From NCBI GenBank assembly GCA_031412355.1, contig JANOCR010000172.1, forward strand, positions 1 to 21,339: DNA of 21,339 nucleotides, read 5' to 3'. The position numbers and the translations under genes are program-made. The DNA is from JAENVT01 sp031412355 (lineage in GTDB: Bacteria; Actinomycetota; Acidimicrobiia; Acidimicrobiales; Ilumatobacteraceae). Of this stretch, positions 5,100 through 12,917 are shown one piece after another; position 1 is the first letter of the stretch; every line of letters starts with the position of its first letter. The notes beneath the pieces were generated by a model, which worked only from the letters and a program-made list of their open reading frames with translations, was not told the DNA's origin and made no database searches.

Positions 5100-6935
5100 A
5101 TGTCTACTTCTCTTCGTAACGTTGCTCTGGTCGCCCATGTCGATCACGGCAAAACCACACTCGTCGATGCGCTGCTGCGCGCCACCGGTACGTTCGCGGC
5201 CCACCAGGCGGTGGTCGATCGTGTCATGGACTCCAACGACCAGGAGCGAGAGCGCGGCATCACCATCTTGGCCAAGGCGGCATCGATCACCTGGAAAGGC
5301 GTGAAGATCAACCTGGTCGACACGCCGGGCCACGCCGACTTCGGCGGTGAGGTCGAGCGAGCCCTCACGATGGTCGACGGCGTGTTGTTGCTCGTCGACG
5401 CTGCCGAGGGGCCGCTGCCGCAGACCCGCTACGTCCTGCAGAAGGCGTTGGCGCTTGATCTGCCGGCGATTGTCATCATCAACAAGGTCGATCGCGGCGA
5501 CGCCCGTGCCGACGAGGTGCTCGACGAGATCTACCAGCTGTTCATCGACCTCGACGCCGGCGACCACCACATCGACTTCGAGATCATCTCGGCCGTTGCC
5601 CGGGAGGGCAAGGCCATCCGCGGCGTCGGCATGCCCGGCGACGACGACGATCTGGCGCCCCTGCTCGACACCATCATCGAGGCGATACCTGCACCAGCAG
5701 GCGATCCCACTGCGCCGCTGCAGGCAATGGTCACCACACTCGACGCCAGTGACTACCTCGGCCGTCTGGCTATCGGCCGCGTCGTCAACGGCGTCATGCG
5801 CCGCGGCGAGACCGTGGCCCTGCTGGAAGCAGAGTTCGCCGAGGGACAGCCGCCGCTGAAGCGTCGACTCACGCAGTTGATGGCCTTCGAAGGGGTCAGC
5901 CGCAACGAGGTCGACGAGTTGTCGGCGGGCGACCTGTTCGTTGTGGCCGGGTTCCCCGAGGTCGAGATCGGCGACACGATCGCCGCGTCCGATACGCCGA
6001 TCGCGTTGACCCGCCTGACGGTCGACGAGCCCGTGCTGCGCATGACGTTCGGGGTCAACACGTCTCCGTTCGCGGGTCGCGATGGCAAGTACGTCACCAG
6101 CCGCCACCTCGTCGATCGGTTGAACAAGGAGTTGCTCGGCAACGTCTCGATCAAGCTGTTCGAGACCGGCTCGCCCGACATCATCGAGGTTGCCGGGCGC
6201 GGCGAACTGCAGCTGGCAGTCTTGATCGAATCGATGCGTCGCGAGGGTTACGAGCTACAGGTCAGTCGCCCCGAGGTCATCACCAAAGAGGTCAACGGCA
6301 AGAAGTTCGAGCCACAGGAGCGTGGAGTGTGCGACGTGCCCGACGAACACGTCGGCACGGTCACGCAGGAACTGGCGCCACGCAAGGGTCGCATCACCGA
6401 CCTGCGCACCGGCGACGCCGGCCGCACGATCGTCACGTTCGAGTGCCCGAGCCGCGGCCTGATCGGCTTCCGTTCACTACTGATGACGACAACGCGTGGC
6501 ACGGCATTGCTGCACCAGCATCACATGGGGTGGATGCCCTGGGCCGGAGACATGCCCGACTCGCGTGGCGGTGCGATGGTCAGCGATCGTGTCGGCCAGA
6601 CCACGGGCTACGCCCTCGACAAGCTGCAGCTCAGCGGCCAATTTTTCGTCGCTCCAGGCGAGCAGGTGTACGAGGGCATGGTGGTCGGCGAGTGTGCCCG
6701 TGACGACGAGATGGTCGTCAACGCGGTTCGCCCGAAAGAGAAGAACAACATCCGTACGCACAGCCACGACGACGCCGTCAAACTGCCGACACCGAAGATT
6801 CACACCCTCGAGACAGCTATCGAGTGGATCGTCGAAGATGAGCTCGTCGAAGTGACCCCGAAGGCGATCCGCATCCGCAAGCGCCACCTTGCGTTGGAAG
6901 AGCGCAGAAAAGCCAACAAAAAGGTCAGCGCCTAG
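5100..6935 (+). CDS. typA: Translational GTPase TypA/BipA
   Basis: A 611-residue ribosome-associated GTPase of the EF-G/LepA superfamily, the usual TypA length (about 607 in E. coli). It acts on the 70S ribosome under stress or cold and in late 50S assembly. G motifs are in order: G1 'AHVDHGKTT' (residues 12-20), G2 'RGITI', G3 'DTPGHADF', G4 'NKVDR' and G5 near 'IISAVARE'. Domain II follows, then the EF-G-like domain III/V segments with 'LFETGSPDIIEVAGRGELQL' split across the end of domain II and III. The TypA-specific C-terminal domain includes 'FECPSRGLIGFRS' and 'PKEKNNIRTHSHDDAVKL'. The ATG at 5100 has no clear Shine-Dalgarno, and the 47 bases before it hold nothing else recognisable. 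It faces a minus-strand gene across 138 bases. Confidence 0.96.
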   Translation: MSTSLRNVALVAHVDHGKTTLVDALLRATGTFAAHQAVVDRVMDSNDQERERGITILAKAASITWKGVKINLVDTPGHADFGGEVERALTMVDGVLLLVDAAEGPLPQTRYVLQKALALDLPAIVIINKVDRGDARADEVLDEIYQLFIDLDAGDHHIDFEIISAVAREGKAIRGVGMPGDDDDLAPLLDTIIEAIPAPAGDPTAPLQAMVTTLDASDYLGRLAIGRVVNGVMRRGETVALLEAEFAEGQPPLKRRLTQLMAFEGVSRNEVDELSAGDLFVVAGFPEVEIGDTIAASDTPIALTRLTVDEPVLRMTFGVNTSPFAGRDGKYVTSRHLVDRLNKELLGNVSIKLFETGSPDIIEVAGRGELQLAVLIESMRREGYELQVSRPEVITKEVNGKKFEPQERGVCDVPDEHVGTVTQELAPRKGRITDLRTGDAGRTIVTFECPSRGLIGFRSLLMTTTRGTALLHQHHMGWMPWAGDMPDSRGGAMVSDRVGQTTGYALDKLQLSGQFFVAPGEQVYEGMVVGECARDDEMVVNAVRPKEKNNIRTHSHDDAVKLPTPKIHTLETAIEWIVEDELVEVTPKAIRIRKRHLALEERRKANKKVSA

Positions 6936-7024
6936 CTCGATTGCCGGGTGCGGTCACCGAGGTGGGCCGTATGCGCCCATTGCCGTGCCCACAGCGTCAG
7001 CATCTTGATCGCTGGCGGCGCAAC

Positions 7025-7039
7025 GGTCCGTATCGGACC
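7025..7039. terminator. Hairpin in convergent intergenic region after typA
   Basis: GGTCCG, loop TAT, CGGACC: a perfect six-base-pair stem with a three-base loop, about 90 bases after the typA stop and 35 bases after the cysteine-rich gene's stop on the other strand. A second GC-rich dyad follows at 7043-7062 (CCGCC and GGCGG arms around a GC-only ten-base centre). Neither has a T-run on either strand. The rest of the 138-base gap (6936-7073) shows no gene. Together they could stop transcription from both sides; this is inferred. Confidence 0.45.
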
Positions 7040-7073
7040 ATCCCGCCGCCGGCGCCGGGCGGCTCTCGCTGCG

Positions 7074-7817
7074 TCAGCTGCGACGGATGGCTGGGTGGGG
7101 GAGCGGGGTCCACTTCGGGCGTTCGAGCAGGGCGACCATCCGGTCGTATGGCTTCTGGCCGACCATCTCGATGATCTCGTCGCGCAGGTACTGATAGGCG
7201 GGTATGCGGCCGACGAAGGCGTCGTCGCTCTCGGTGCACCACCAGTGGAAGTCGGCGCCACCGTCGCCCCAGTCCCGCCGCTTCCATTCCCGCAAGGTCG
7301 ATGTGAGGTACCCGTTGTCGTCGGTGTGGTGCTCGAGCCGCAGCGGTAGCTGCCAGCACACATCGGGCTTCCAGTCGATGTACCGCTCGCCGGCCTCGAC
7401 CGCGGCGATGTGCAACGCGCAACCTGCGCCACCGGGGAAGTCGGGCTCGTTGTGGAAGATGCACGCATCCCTGACGACTCGCGTCTTGGTGGCTCCATCT
7501 TCGGTTTCGAGCACACCTTTGTTGTGGCCCTTCTTGTAGTTCTGCCAGTGCCGAGGCTCCAGCCGGGTGACTGCGTCGACCACGGTCTGCACATCGTCGT
7601 CGTCGATGAAGTGAGCGCCATGACTGCAGCACCCCTGTGCCAACTCGGTCGCGTCCTCGTCGAGCACCCCCTTGCAGCCGGCACCGTAGATACAACTCCA
7701 GTTGGACCGCAGGAACGTTGCGTCGAACACCCAAGTACGTCGCTCGCGGTCGTCTTCGAAGCTGATCCACTCGTGCAAGTCGATCGGGGCGTCGGCAGTG
7801 TCGGAATGCTTGGGCAC
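7074..7817 (-). CDS. Cysteine-rich protein, YkgJ/DUF3109-like Fe/Zn-chelating pattern
   Basis: A 247-residue soluble protein with eight cysteines at residues 42, 48, 63, 64, 119, 133, 154 and 194. The arrangement is 'CIYGAGC', 'GCCSHGAHF', 'ACIFH', 'GGAGCALH' and 'KPDVCWQLPL'. It recalls the YkgJ/UPF0153 and DUF3109 zinc- or iron-chelating proteins, whose core runs C-x(n)-C-x-x-CC, C-x-F/H, C-x-(I/L)-(H/Y) and RP-x-x-C-x-x-(F/Y)P. The match is by pattern, not by a confirmed family assignment. Aromatic and acidic residues are plentiful ('EWKRRDWGDGGADFHWWC'). The GTG at 7817 is chosen because TAGTTT lies six bases upstream, giving a leaderless transcript. It is divergent from alaS with 33 bases between start codons. 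Metal binding is inferred from the cysteine/histidine pattern. Confidence 0.72.
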   Translation of the reverse strand: MPKHSDTADAPIDLHEWISFEDDRERRTWVFDATFLRSNWSCIYGAGCKGVLDEDATELAQGCCSHGAHFIDDDDVQTVVDAVTRLEPRHWQNYKKGHNKGVLETEDGATKTRVVRDACIFHNEPDFPGGAGCALHIAAVEAGERYIDWKPDVCWQLPLRLEHHTDDNGYLTSTLREWKRRDWGDGGADFHWWCTESDDAFVGRIPAYQYLRDEIIEMVGQKPYDRMVALLERPKWTPLPHPAIRRS

Positions 7818-7829
7818 GCGCCGAAACTA
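7818..7829 (-). promoter_or_regulatory. Leaderless-type -10 element (TAGTTT) for the cysteine-rich gene
   Basis: On the minus strand TAGTTT occupies 7829 down to 7824, followed by six bases (CGGCGC) and the GTG at 7817. This is the exact leaderless spacing. It lies six bases from the divergent alaS -10 box. No Shine-Dalgarno is present. Confidence 0.6.
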
Positions 7830-7835
7830 CCTCGG

Positions 7836-7850
7836 TAGGCTGGCAACTCC
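7836..7850 (+). promoter_or_regulatory. -10 element (TAGGCT) for alaS
   Basis: TAGGCT at 7836-7841 followed by nine bases (GGCAACTCC) and the ATG at 7851. Transcription would begin at or within about three bases of the start codon, so there is no room for a T-box, riboswitch or Shine-Dalgarno upstream of alaS. Its -35 position would fall at the first codons of the divergent cysteine-rich gene. Confidence 0.55.
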
Positions 7851-10454
7851 ATGGCTACACCACCACAGACCGCCGACCAGCTGCGCGACGCCTTCATCGA
7901 TTTCTTCGCAGAGCGCGCTCACGCCGTGGTGCCGTCAGCCAGTTTGATTCCGCACGATCCGACCGTTCTCTTCACGGTTGCGGGCATGGTGCCGTTCAAG
8001 CCGTTCTTCGTCGGCGACGAGGCGCCTCCCTACAAGCGAGCCGTCAGCAGCCAGAAGTGTGCCCGCGCTGGTGGCAAGCACAACGACCTCGACGATGTCG
8101 GGCGCACCAAGCGTCACCTGGTCTTCTTCGAGATGCTCGGCAACTTCAGCTTCGGGGACTACTTCAAGAGCGAGATCATCCCGTGGAGTTGGGAGATGAC
8201 CACCGAGACGTTCGGCATCGATGGCGACCGCCTCTGGATCACGGTGCACGACAGCGACGACGAAGCCGAGGCGATCTGGCACGAGCAGGTCGGCGTCCCG
8301 ATGCAGCGCATCCAGCGCCTCGGCGACAAGGACAACTTCTGGCAGATGGGCGACACCGGGCCGTGCGGGCCGTGTAGCGAGATCCACATCGATCGGGGTC
8401 CGTCGTTCGGTCCCGACGGTGGTCCGCTCGGCGATCCGCAGGGCGACCGTTTCATGGAGTTCTGGAACCTGGTGTTCATGCAGTACAACCAGGCGCCCGA
8501 TGGCAGCCGCAGCTTGCTGCCCAAGCCATCGATCGACACCGGTCTAGGCCTCGAGCGCATGCTGTGCCTGCTGCAAGGGGTCGACGCGGTGTGGGAGACC
8601 GATCTGATGCTGCCGCTGATCGATCAGGCGTGCAGCCTGACGGGCAAGACCTACGCGGCCGGCGATTACAACGATCGCGACACATTCGCGATGCGCGTGC
8701 TTGCCGAGCACGCTCGAAGCAGCACCATGCTGGTCAGCGACGGCGTGTTCCCGTCGAACGAAGGTCGTGGCTATGTGCTGCGACGCATCATCCGCCGTGC
8801 GGTGCGCTACGCGTACCTGCTCGGTACCGAGAAGCTCGTCATGCCATCGCTGGTCGAGACCGCGGTCGACATCATGGGCAACGCCTATCCCGACGTGTCC
8901 AAGAACCGCGACTTCATCGTCGGCGTGCTTACCCGCGAGGAAGAACGCTTCCGTCAGACGTTGAAGAACGGCTTGTCGATCCTCGAGGACGAGCTCAGCG
9001 GGGATCGCACCGAGCTTCCCGGATCGACGGCGTTCCTGCTGCACGACACCTACGGGTTCCCGCTGGAACTGACCGAAGAGATCGCCGGCGAGCGCAACAT
9101 CGCCGTCGACACTGCGGGGTTCGATACCGAGATGAAGGCTCAGCGCACCCGAGCCAAGGCGGCGCGCAAGGGCCTCGCAACCGACGACGATCGGCTCGAC
9201 GTCTACCGCGAGATCGTCGAGCAGTTCGGCATCACCGAGTTCCTCGGCTACACCGACGACTCGTCGGAATCCCGTCTGTTGGCCGTCGTCGACAACGACG
9301 ACGGCACAGTCGAACTGTTCCTCGATCGCACACCGTTCTACGCCGAGAGCGGGGGCCAGGTCGGCGATACCGGCACCATCACATCGAACGACGGTGTGCG
9401 GGCCGAGGTGATCGACACCACCTTCGCACTGCCGGGTCTGCGTCGTCACACGGCGCGGGTGGTCAGCGGCACCCTGCAGACCGGGCTGCCGGTGACCGCG
9501 TCGATCGACGTCGATCGTCGCGCCGCGATTCGCCGCAACCACACCGGCACGCACGTGTTGCACTACGCGTTGCGCAAGGTGTTGGGCGAGCACGTGAAGC
9601 AGGCGGGGTCGATGGTCGCACCAGACCGCCTTCGTTTCGACTTCAGCCATTACGACGCGGTGACCGACGCCCAGATCGCGGAGATCGAGCAGATCGCCAA
9701 CAGCGAGACGCTTGCCAACTCACCGGCCCGCGCCTTCGAGACGACCAAGGACGAGGCCACTGCGCTGGGTGCGATCGCCTTCTTCGGCGACAAGTACGGC
9801 GAGATCGTCAGGGTGTTGGAGGTCGGCAACTCCATCGAGCTTTGTGGGGGCACCCACGTGCGCGCCGCGGGCGACATCGGCCTGATCAAGATTGTCAGCG
9901 AGTCGTCGATCGGCTCCAACCTTCGACGCATCGAAGCCGTCACCGGCGAAAACTCGGTGCGGCTGCTGCAGCGCGACGAGAAGCTGGTCGCCGACGCCGC
10001 CCGTCTGGTCGGCTCGACCACTGACGAACTGATTGGTGGCGTGCAGCGCCGTCTCGACGAGATCAAGACCCTGCAGGATGAGATCAAGACCCTGCGCGGG
10101 CAGCTCGCTAGCGGCCGGGCCGCCGATCTTGCGGCGGCTGGCGTCGACGGCGTTGTCGTCACGCGGGTCGATGGCGTCAGCCCTGGCGATTTGCGTGATC
10201 TGGCGATCGCAGTACGCCAGCAGCCCACTGTGCACACTGTGGTGCTCGGCGGCGTCACCGACACCGGTGGTGTTGCGCTGGTCGCCGCAGTGAGTGCCGA
10301 GTCGGGCAAGGTTGCCGGCGACCTCATCAAGGATGCGGCCAAGGCTGTGGGTGGTGGCGGTGGTGGCAAGGGCGACATCGCCACGGCCGGCGGGAAGAAC
10401 CCCGAAGGCCTCGACGAGGCGCTGCGGATTGCTGCGGAGGCGGCCGGCCAGTGA
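7851..10454 (+). CDS. alaS: Alanyl-tRNA synthetase
   Basis: An 867-residue class II synthetase that charges tRNA-Ala, near the usual 870-890 residues. The catalytic core begins at once ('TADQLRDAFIDFFAERAH', 'LFTVAGMVPFKPFF') and includes 'CGPCSEIHIDRG' and 'FMEFWNLVFMQYN'. 'LERMLCLLQG' is motif 3-like. The editing domain carries the zinc/hydrolase residues HTGTH (His564, His568) and CGGTH (Cys665, His669), so mischarged Ser/Gly should be cleared. The C-Ala/DHHA1 region ends in the glycine-rich 'GGGGGGKGDIATAGGKN'. Before it lies a coiled-coil linker with an exact duplicated heptad (DEIKTLQ-DEIKTLR). It leads the block that continues into ruvX, whose GTG overlaps its TGA as GTGA. Confidence 0.97.
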   Translation: MATPPQTADQLRDAFIDFFAERAHAVVPSASLIPHDPTVLFTVAGMVPFKPFFVGDEAPPYKRAVSSQKCARAGGKHNDLDDVGRTKRHLVFFEMLGNFSFGDYFKSEIIPWSWEMTTETFGIDGDRLWITVHDSDDEAEAIWHEQVGVPMQRIQRLGDKDNFWQMGDTGPCGPCSEIHIDRGPSFGPDGGPLGDPQGDRFMEFWNLVFMQYNQAPDGSRSLLPKPSIDTGLGLERMLCLLQGVDAVWETDLMLPLIDQACSLTGKTYAAGDYNDRDTFAMRVLAEHARSSTMLVSDGVFPSNEGRGYVLRRIIRRAVRYAYLLGTEKLVMPSLVETAVDIMGNAYPDVSKNRDFIVGVLTREEERFRQTLKNGLSILEDELSGDRTELPGSTAFLLHDTYGFPLELTEEIAGERNIAVDTAGFDTEMKAQRTRAKAARKGLATDDDRLDVYREIVEQFGITEFLGYTDDSSESRLLAVVDNDDGTVELFLDRTPFYAESGGQVGDTGTITSNDGVRAEVIDTTFALPGLRRHTARVVSGTLQTGLPVTASIDVDRRAAIRRNHTGTHVLHYALRKVLGEHVKQAGSMVAPDRLRFDFSHYDAVTDAQIAEIEQIANSETLANSPARAFETTKDEATALGAIAFFGDKYGEIVRVLEVGNSIELCGGTHVRAAGDIGLIKIVSESSIGSNLRRIEAVTGENSVRLLQRDEKLVADAARLVGSTTDELIGGVQRRLDEIKTLQDEIKTLRGQLASGRAADLAAAGVDGVVVTRVDGVSPGDLRDLAIAVRQQPTVHTVVLGGVTDTGGVALVAAVSAESGKVAGDLIKDAAKAVGGGGGGKGDIATAGGKNPEGLDEALRIAAEAAGQ
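10056..10095 (+). repeat. Tandem 21-base heptad duplication inside alaS
   Basis: Sixteen bases (GAGATCAAGACCCTGC) at 10059-10074 recur exactly at 10080-10095, a period of 21 bases or one coiled-coil heptad. With the preceding GAC/GAT codons the copies encode DEIKTLQ and DEIKTLR. The near-identity at nucleotide level, including third positions, points to a fairly recent in-frame duplication in the helical linker. Confidence 0.8.
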
Positions 10455-10888
10455 CCCGTCCAGCCATCCGCGCGCTGGGCATCGATCTTGGCTCGAAGCG
10501 CATCGGGGTGGCCATTGGTGATCGCACAGGAACCATCGCCTCGCCCCTGCAGGTGCTGCAACGCAGCGGCAGCCTGCGGCGCGATCACGAGGCGATCGCC
10601 AAGCTGGTGATCGAAGAGGAAGCCGACGTCGTTGTCGTCGGTCTGCCGCTGAACATGAACGGCTCTTCGGGGCCGGCGGCGAAGGCTGCCATCGATGAGG
10701 CCGCAGCGCTGGCTACCGTTGTGGGCGTGCCGGTGGTGACATTCGACGAGCGACGTACGACTGTGACGGCCGATCAGGCGATGATCGAGGCCAACATGCG
10801 AGCCCAGGCGCGCCGACGGATAGTCGACAAGATTGCGGCCGCGGTGATGTTGCAGAACTGGCTCGACGCCGGCGGGCCGCCGGAATGA
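10451..10888 (+). CDS. ruvX: RuvX/YqgF, Holliday-junction-resolvase-like RNase
   Basis: A 145-residue RNase H-fold protein of the YqgF/RuvX family, needed in many bacteria for 16S rRNA 5' processing and formerly called a putative Holliday junction resolvase. Motifs in order are 'GIDLGSKRIGVAIGD' (residues 10-24, catalytic Asp12), 'VVGLPLNMNGSSGP', 'TFDERRTTVTA' with the acidic Glu, and 'VDKIAAAVMLQNWL' with the last Asp. All expected acidic residues are present. The GTG start at 10451 overlaps the alaS stop. It lies directly between alaS and mltG, the conserved actinobacterial order. Confidence 0.94.
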   Translation: MTRPAIRALGIDLGSKRIGVAIGDRTGTIASPLQVLQRSGSLRRDHEAIAKLVIEEEADVVVVGLPLNMNGSSGPAAKAAIDEAAALATVVGVPVVTFDERRTTVTADQAMIEANMRAQARRRIVDKIAAAVMLQNWLDAGGPPE

Positions 10889-10898
10889 GTAGACCCGT

Positions 10899-12080
10899 AT
10901 GAGCAAACACGGCCCGCTGCTGGAGGAGCGTGAGTGGCAGCACGATCCCTGGGACGATCCCGACGTGACGGACGCATTGGTGATCGAGCGCTCTCGCCGC
11001 GGCCACCGTCCGATCAAGTATCTCGTCTACTTCGCAGGCGTCGTGGTCATCGCCGGTCTCATCGTGGCCGGGTGCGTCGGCCTGTGGTACCTCCGCCAGG
11101 TCAACCCGTCGGGTGACGCCGGAGCTGTCGAGGTGTTCACGGTGCTGCCGACCGACTCGGTCGAGACAGTTTCCGATCGCTTGCAGGATCGCGGCCTGAT
11201 CACCAACGCCCGTGTCTTTCGATACTACGTCGACCACAACGGCGGCCTCACCCTGACGCCGGGCGACTACGAACTTCGCCCGCGCGATCACATCGGCAAC
11301 CTGGTCCGCGTGCTGCGAACACCACCGTCGCTGACCTACACCAACGTCACCTTCCCCGAGGGATTCACCCTGCAGAAGATGAGTGAGCGGTTGTCGGCCA
11401 AGTTGCCCCGGATGGACCCGCAGGGCTTCATGATCGCCGTCACCGATGGTTCCATCCGCGCACCTCTGCAGCCCGAGGGCGCGACCTCGCTGGAAGGCTT
11501 GCTGTTCCCCGACACGTACCGCATCTCGGCGGACGAGTCACCCAGTCAGATCGCCAAACGGATGATCGACCTCATGGATCTCGTCGTCCGCCAGGAGGAC
11601 GTCGCCGCCAAAGCCGAGCGACTTGGCATGTCGCCCTATCAGATGCTGATCATCGCCTCGATGATCGAACGCGAGGCCAAGGTCGACGAGGACCGCCCGA
11701 AGATCGCCAGGGTCATCCTGAATCGCTTCCAGATGGGAATGCCGCTGCAGATCGATGCCACGTTGCTGTACGGCCAGCCACCCGGGTCGTCGATCTCCGA
11801 CGTGATCGGGCTCGACACGCCGTACAACACGTACCTCCACACCGGACTGCCACTGACCCCCATTGCCAACCCCGGCCGTGCTTCGATCCAGGCCGCGGTC
11901 AACCCGTCACCCGATCCCTCGCAGGGTGACCCGATCTGTATCGCCCTTCCCGACCCGAAGGACTGCCACTACCTGTACTACGTGGTGGCCGACGAGGATG
12001 GCCGCCACGTGTTCGCGGCGACGTTCGAACAGCACGAGATCAACGTGCAGCAAGCTCGCGATCTCGGGTTGCTGGGGTGA
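10899..12080 (+). CDS. mltG: Endolytic murein transglycosylase MltG
   Basis: A 393-residue YceG-like lytic transglycosylase that cuts nascent glycan strands and so sets their length. A cytoplasmic N-terminus of about 40 residues, rich in acidic and aromatic residues, precedes one membrane helix (residues 41-64). A LysM-like region follows ('FTVLPTDSVETVSDRLQDRGLI'), then the catalytic domain. The catalytic glutamate is in 'IASMIEREAKVDEDRP' (Glu257, matching E. coli Glu218). Further landmarks are 'IDATLLYG', 'YNTYLHTGLPLTPIANPG' and 'AAVNPSPD'. The ATG at 10899 lies ten bases after the ruvX stop, with no clear Shine-Dalgarno. The TGA stop overlaps the aroE GTG. Confidence 0.95.
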   Translation: MSKHGPLLEEREWQHDPWDDPDVTDALVIERSRRGHRPIKYLVYFAGVVVIAGLIVAGCVGLWYLRQVNPSGDAGAVEVFTVLPTDSVETVSDRLQDRGLITNARVFRYYVDHNGGLTLTPGDYELRPRDHIGNLVRVLRTPPSLTYTNVTFPEGFTLQKMSERLSAKLPRMDPQGFMIAVTDGSIRAPLQPEGATSLEGLLFPDTYRISADESPSQIAKRMIDLMDLVVRQEDVAAKAERLGMSPYQMLIIASMIEREAKVDEDRPKIARVILNRFQMGMPLQIDATLLYGQPPGSSISDVIGLDTPYNTYLHTGLPLTPIANPGRASIQAAVNPSPDPSQGDPICIALPDPKDCHYLYYVVADEDGRHVFAATFEQHEINVQQARDLGLLG

Positions 12081-12907
12081 TCTCGGCCACGACTCGCGTT
12101 GCAGCGGTCATCGGCAGCCCGGTTCGCCACAGCCTGTCGCCGGCGCTGCACAATGCCGGGTTCGCGGCCGCGGGCGTCGACTGGGTGTACACAGCCTTCG
12201 AGGTCGCGCCGGGGGAGGCAGAGGCAGCGCTCGACGCGATGCGCGTCTTCGGCCTGGGCGGCTTGTCCGTCACCATGCCGCACAAGGAAGCCGTCGCAGA
12301 ACTGGTCGACGAACTCGATCCCGCGGCGGCCGCGCTGCGCAGTGTCAACACGGTCGTGCCCCTGGGCGACGGACGGCTGAAGGGCTACAGCACCGATGGC
12401 GCGGGCTTCGTCGCGTCGCTGACTGCGCAGGGCGTCGAGATCGCCGGCAGAAGCGTCGGGGTGCTCGGCGCCGGCGGCGCAGCGCGCGCAATCATCGATG
12501 CAATGGTGCGCGCCGGCGCGGCAAAGATCACCGTCGTCAATCGCTCGGCCGAGCGCGCCAACGCCGCGGCCGACCTTGCCGGCGGGCTCGGCCGCGCCGG
12601 TCGCCCCGACGACATCGGTGATTGCGAGATCGTCGTGAATGCCACATCGGTCGGCATGGGCACCGACGATCTGCCGTGCGACATCGGCGTGCTTCATGCA
12701 GGGCAGGTCGTCGCCGACATCGTGTATCACCCGCGCCGAACCGCATTGCTTGCGGCCGCCGACAGCGCAGGCGCGCGCACCGTCGAGGGGTTGGGAATGC
12801 TGATTCATCAGGCGGTTCTGCAACAAGGTTTGTGGACGGGTGTCAGCGCCGACGCCTCGGTGATGTGGGTCGCCGCAGAGCGGGAGTTGGCATCGCGGGG
12901 CCAGTAG
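12077..12907 (+). CDS. aroE: Shikimate dehydrogenase
   Basis: A 276-residue NADPH-dependent enzyme that reduces 3-dehydroshikimate to shikimate. The substrate site shows 'VIGSPVRHSLSPALHN', the catalytic lysine in 'MPHKEAV', 'SVNTVV' and the aspartate in 'STDGAGF'. The Rossmann nucleotide loop is 'VLGAGGAARAI', with 'VNRSAERA' as the NADP-binding basic turn, then 'NATSVGM', and a C-terminal 'GLGMLIHQAVLQ' helix. All are standard for AroE. The GTG start overlaps the mltG stop as GTGA. The TAG stop at 12905-12907 forms the first three bases of a -10 hexamer for aroC. Confidence 0.96.
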   Translation: MISATTRVAAVIGSPVRHSLSPALHNAGFAAAGVDWVYTAFEVAPGEAEAALDAMRVFGLGGLSVTMPHKEAVAELVDELDPAAAALRSVNTVVPLGDGRLKGYSTDGAGFVASLTAQGVEIAGRSVGVLGAGGAARAIIDAMVRAGAAKITVVNRSAERANAAADLAGGLGRAGRPDDIGDCEIVVNATSVGMGTDDLPCDIGVLHAGQVVADIVYHPRRTALLAAADSAGARTVEGLGMLIHQAVLQQGLWTGVSADASVMWVAAERELASRGQ

Positions 12908-12917
12908 CCTTGAACTG
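12905..12917 (+). promoter_or_regulatory. Leaderless-type -10 element (TAGCCT) for aroC, including the aroE stop
   Basis: TAGCCT at 12905-12910 followed by seven bases (TTGAACTG) counted to the ATG at 12918. The TAG is the aroE stop codon. The position fits a leaderless transcript starting at aroC. It would give aroC-aroK-aroB and downstream genes a promoter of their own inside the block. No Shine-Dalgarno is present for aroC, which supports the leaderless reading. Confidence 0.55.

Noticed and set aside
5079..6107. Long open frame on the minus strand across typA (342 codons)
   Set aside because: It lies wholly opposite the strongly conserved typA coding frame, and its translation is an Asp/Val/Gln/Arg-rich shadow typical of GC-rich antisense frames, with no domain motif.
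7842..7850. T-box or riboswitch leader for alaS
   Set aside because: The -10 box lies nine bases from the start codon, leaving no room for a leader; nothing resembling a T-box is present.
6932..7897. Minus-strand open frame of 321 codons across the cysteine-rich gene and the alaS start
   Set aside because: Its translation is Ser/Thr/Arg/Pro low-complexity. The overlapping frame at 7074-7817 has patterned cysteines and a promoter-start fit, so that one is the gene.
8544..9650. Minus-strand open frame of 368 codons opposite alaS
   Set aside because: Shadow of a conserved synthetase; no recognisable motif and the typical antisense composition.
8564..10024. Second plus-strand frame of 486 codons inside alaS
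   Set aside because: Arg-rich out-of-frame translation of alaS; the true frame carries all the class II synthetase motifs.
9650..11017. Minus-strand open frame of 455 codons across alaS, ruvX and mltG
   Set aside because: Spans three well-supported plus-strand genes and has a Ser/Arg/Pro-rich translation with no domain.
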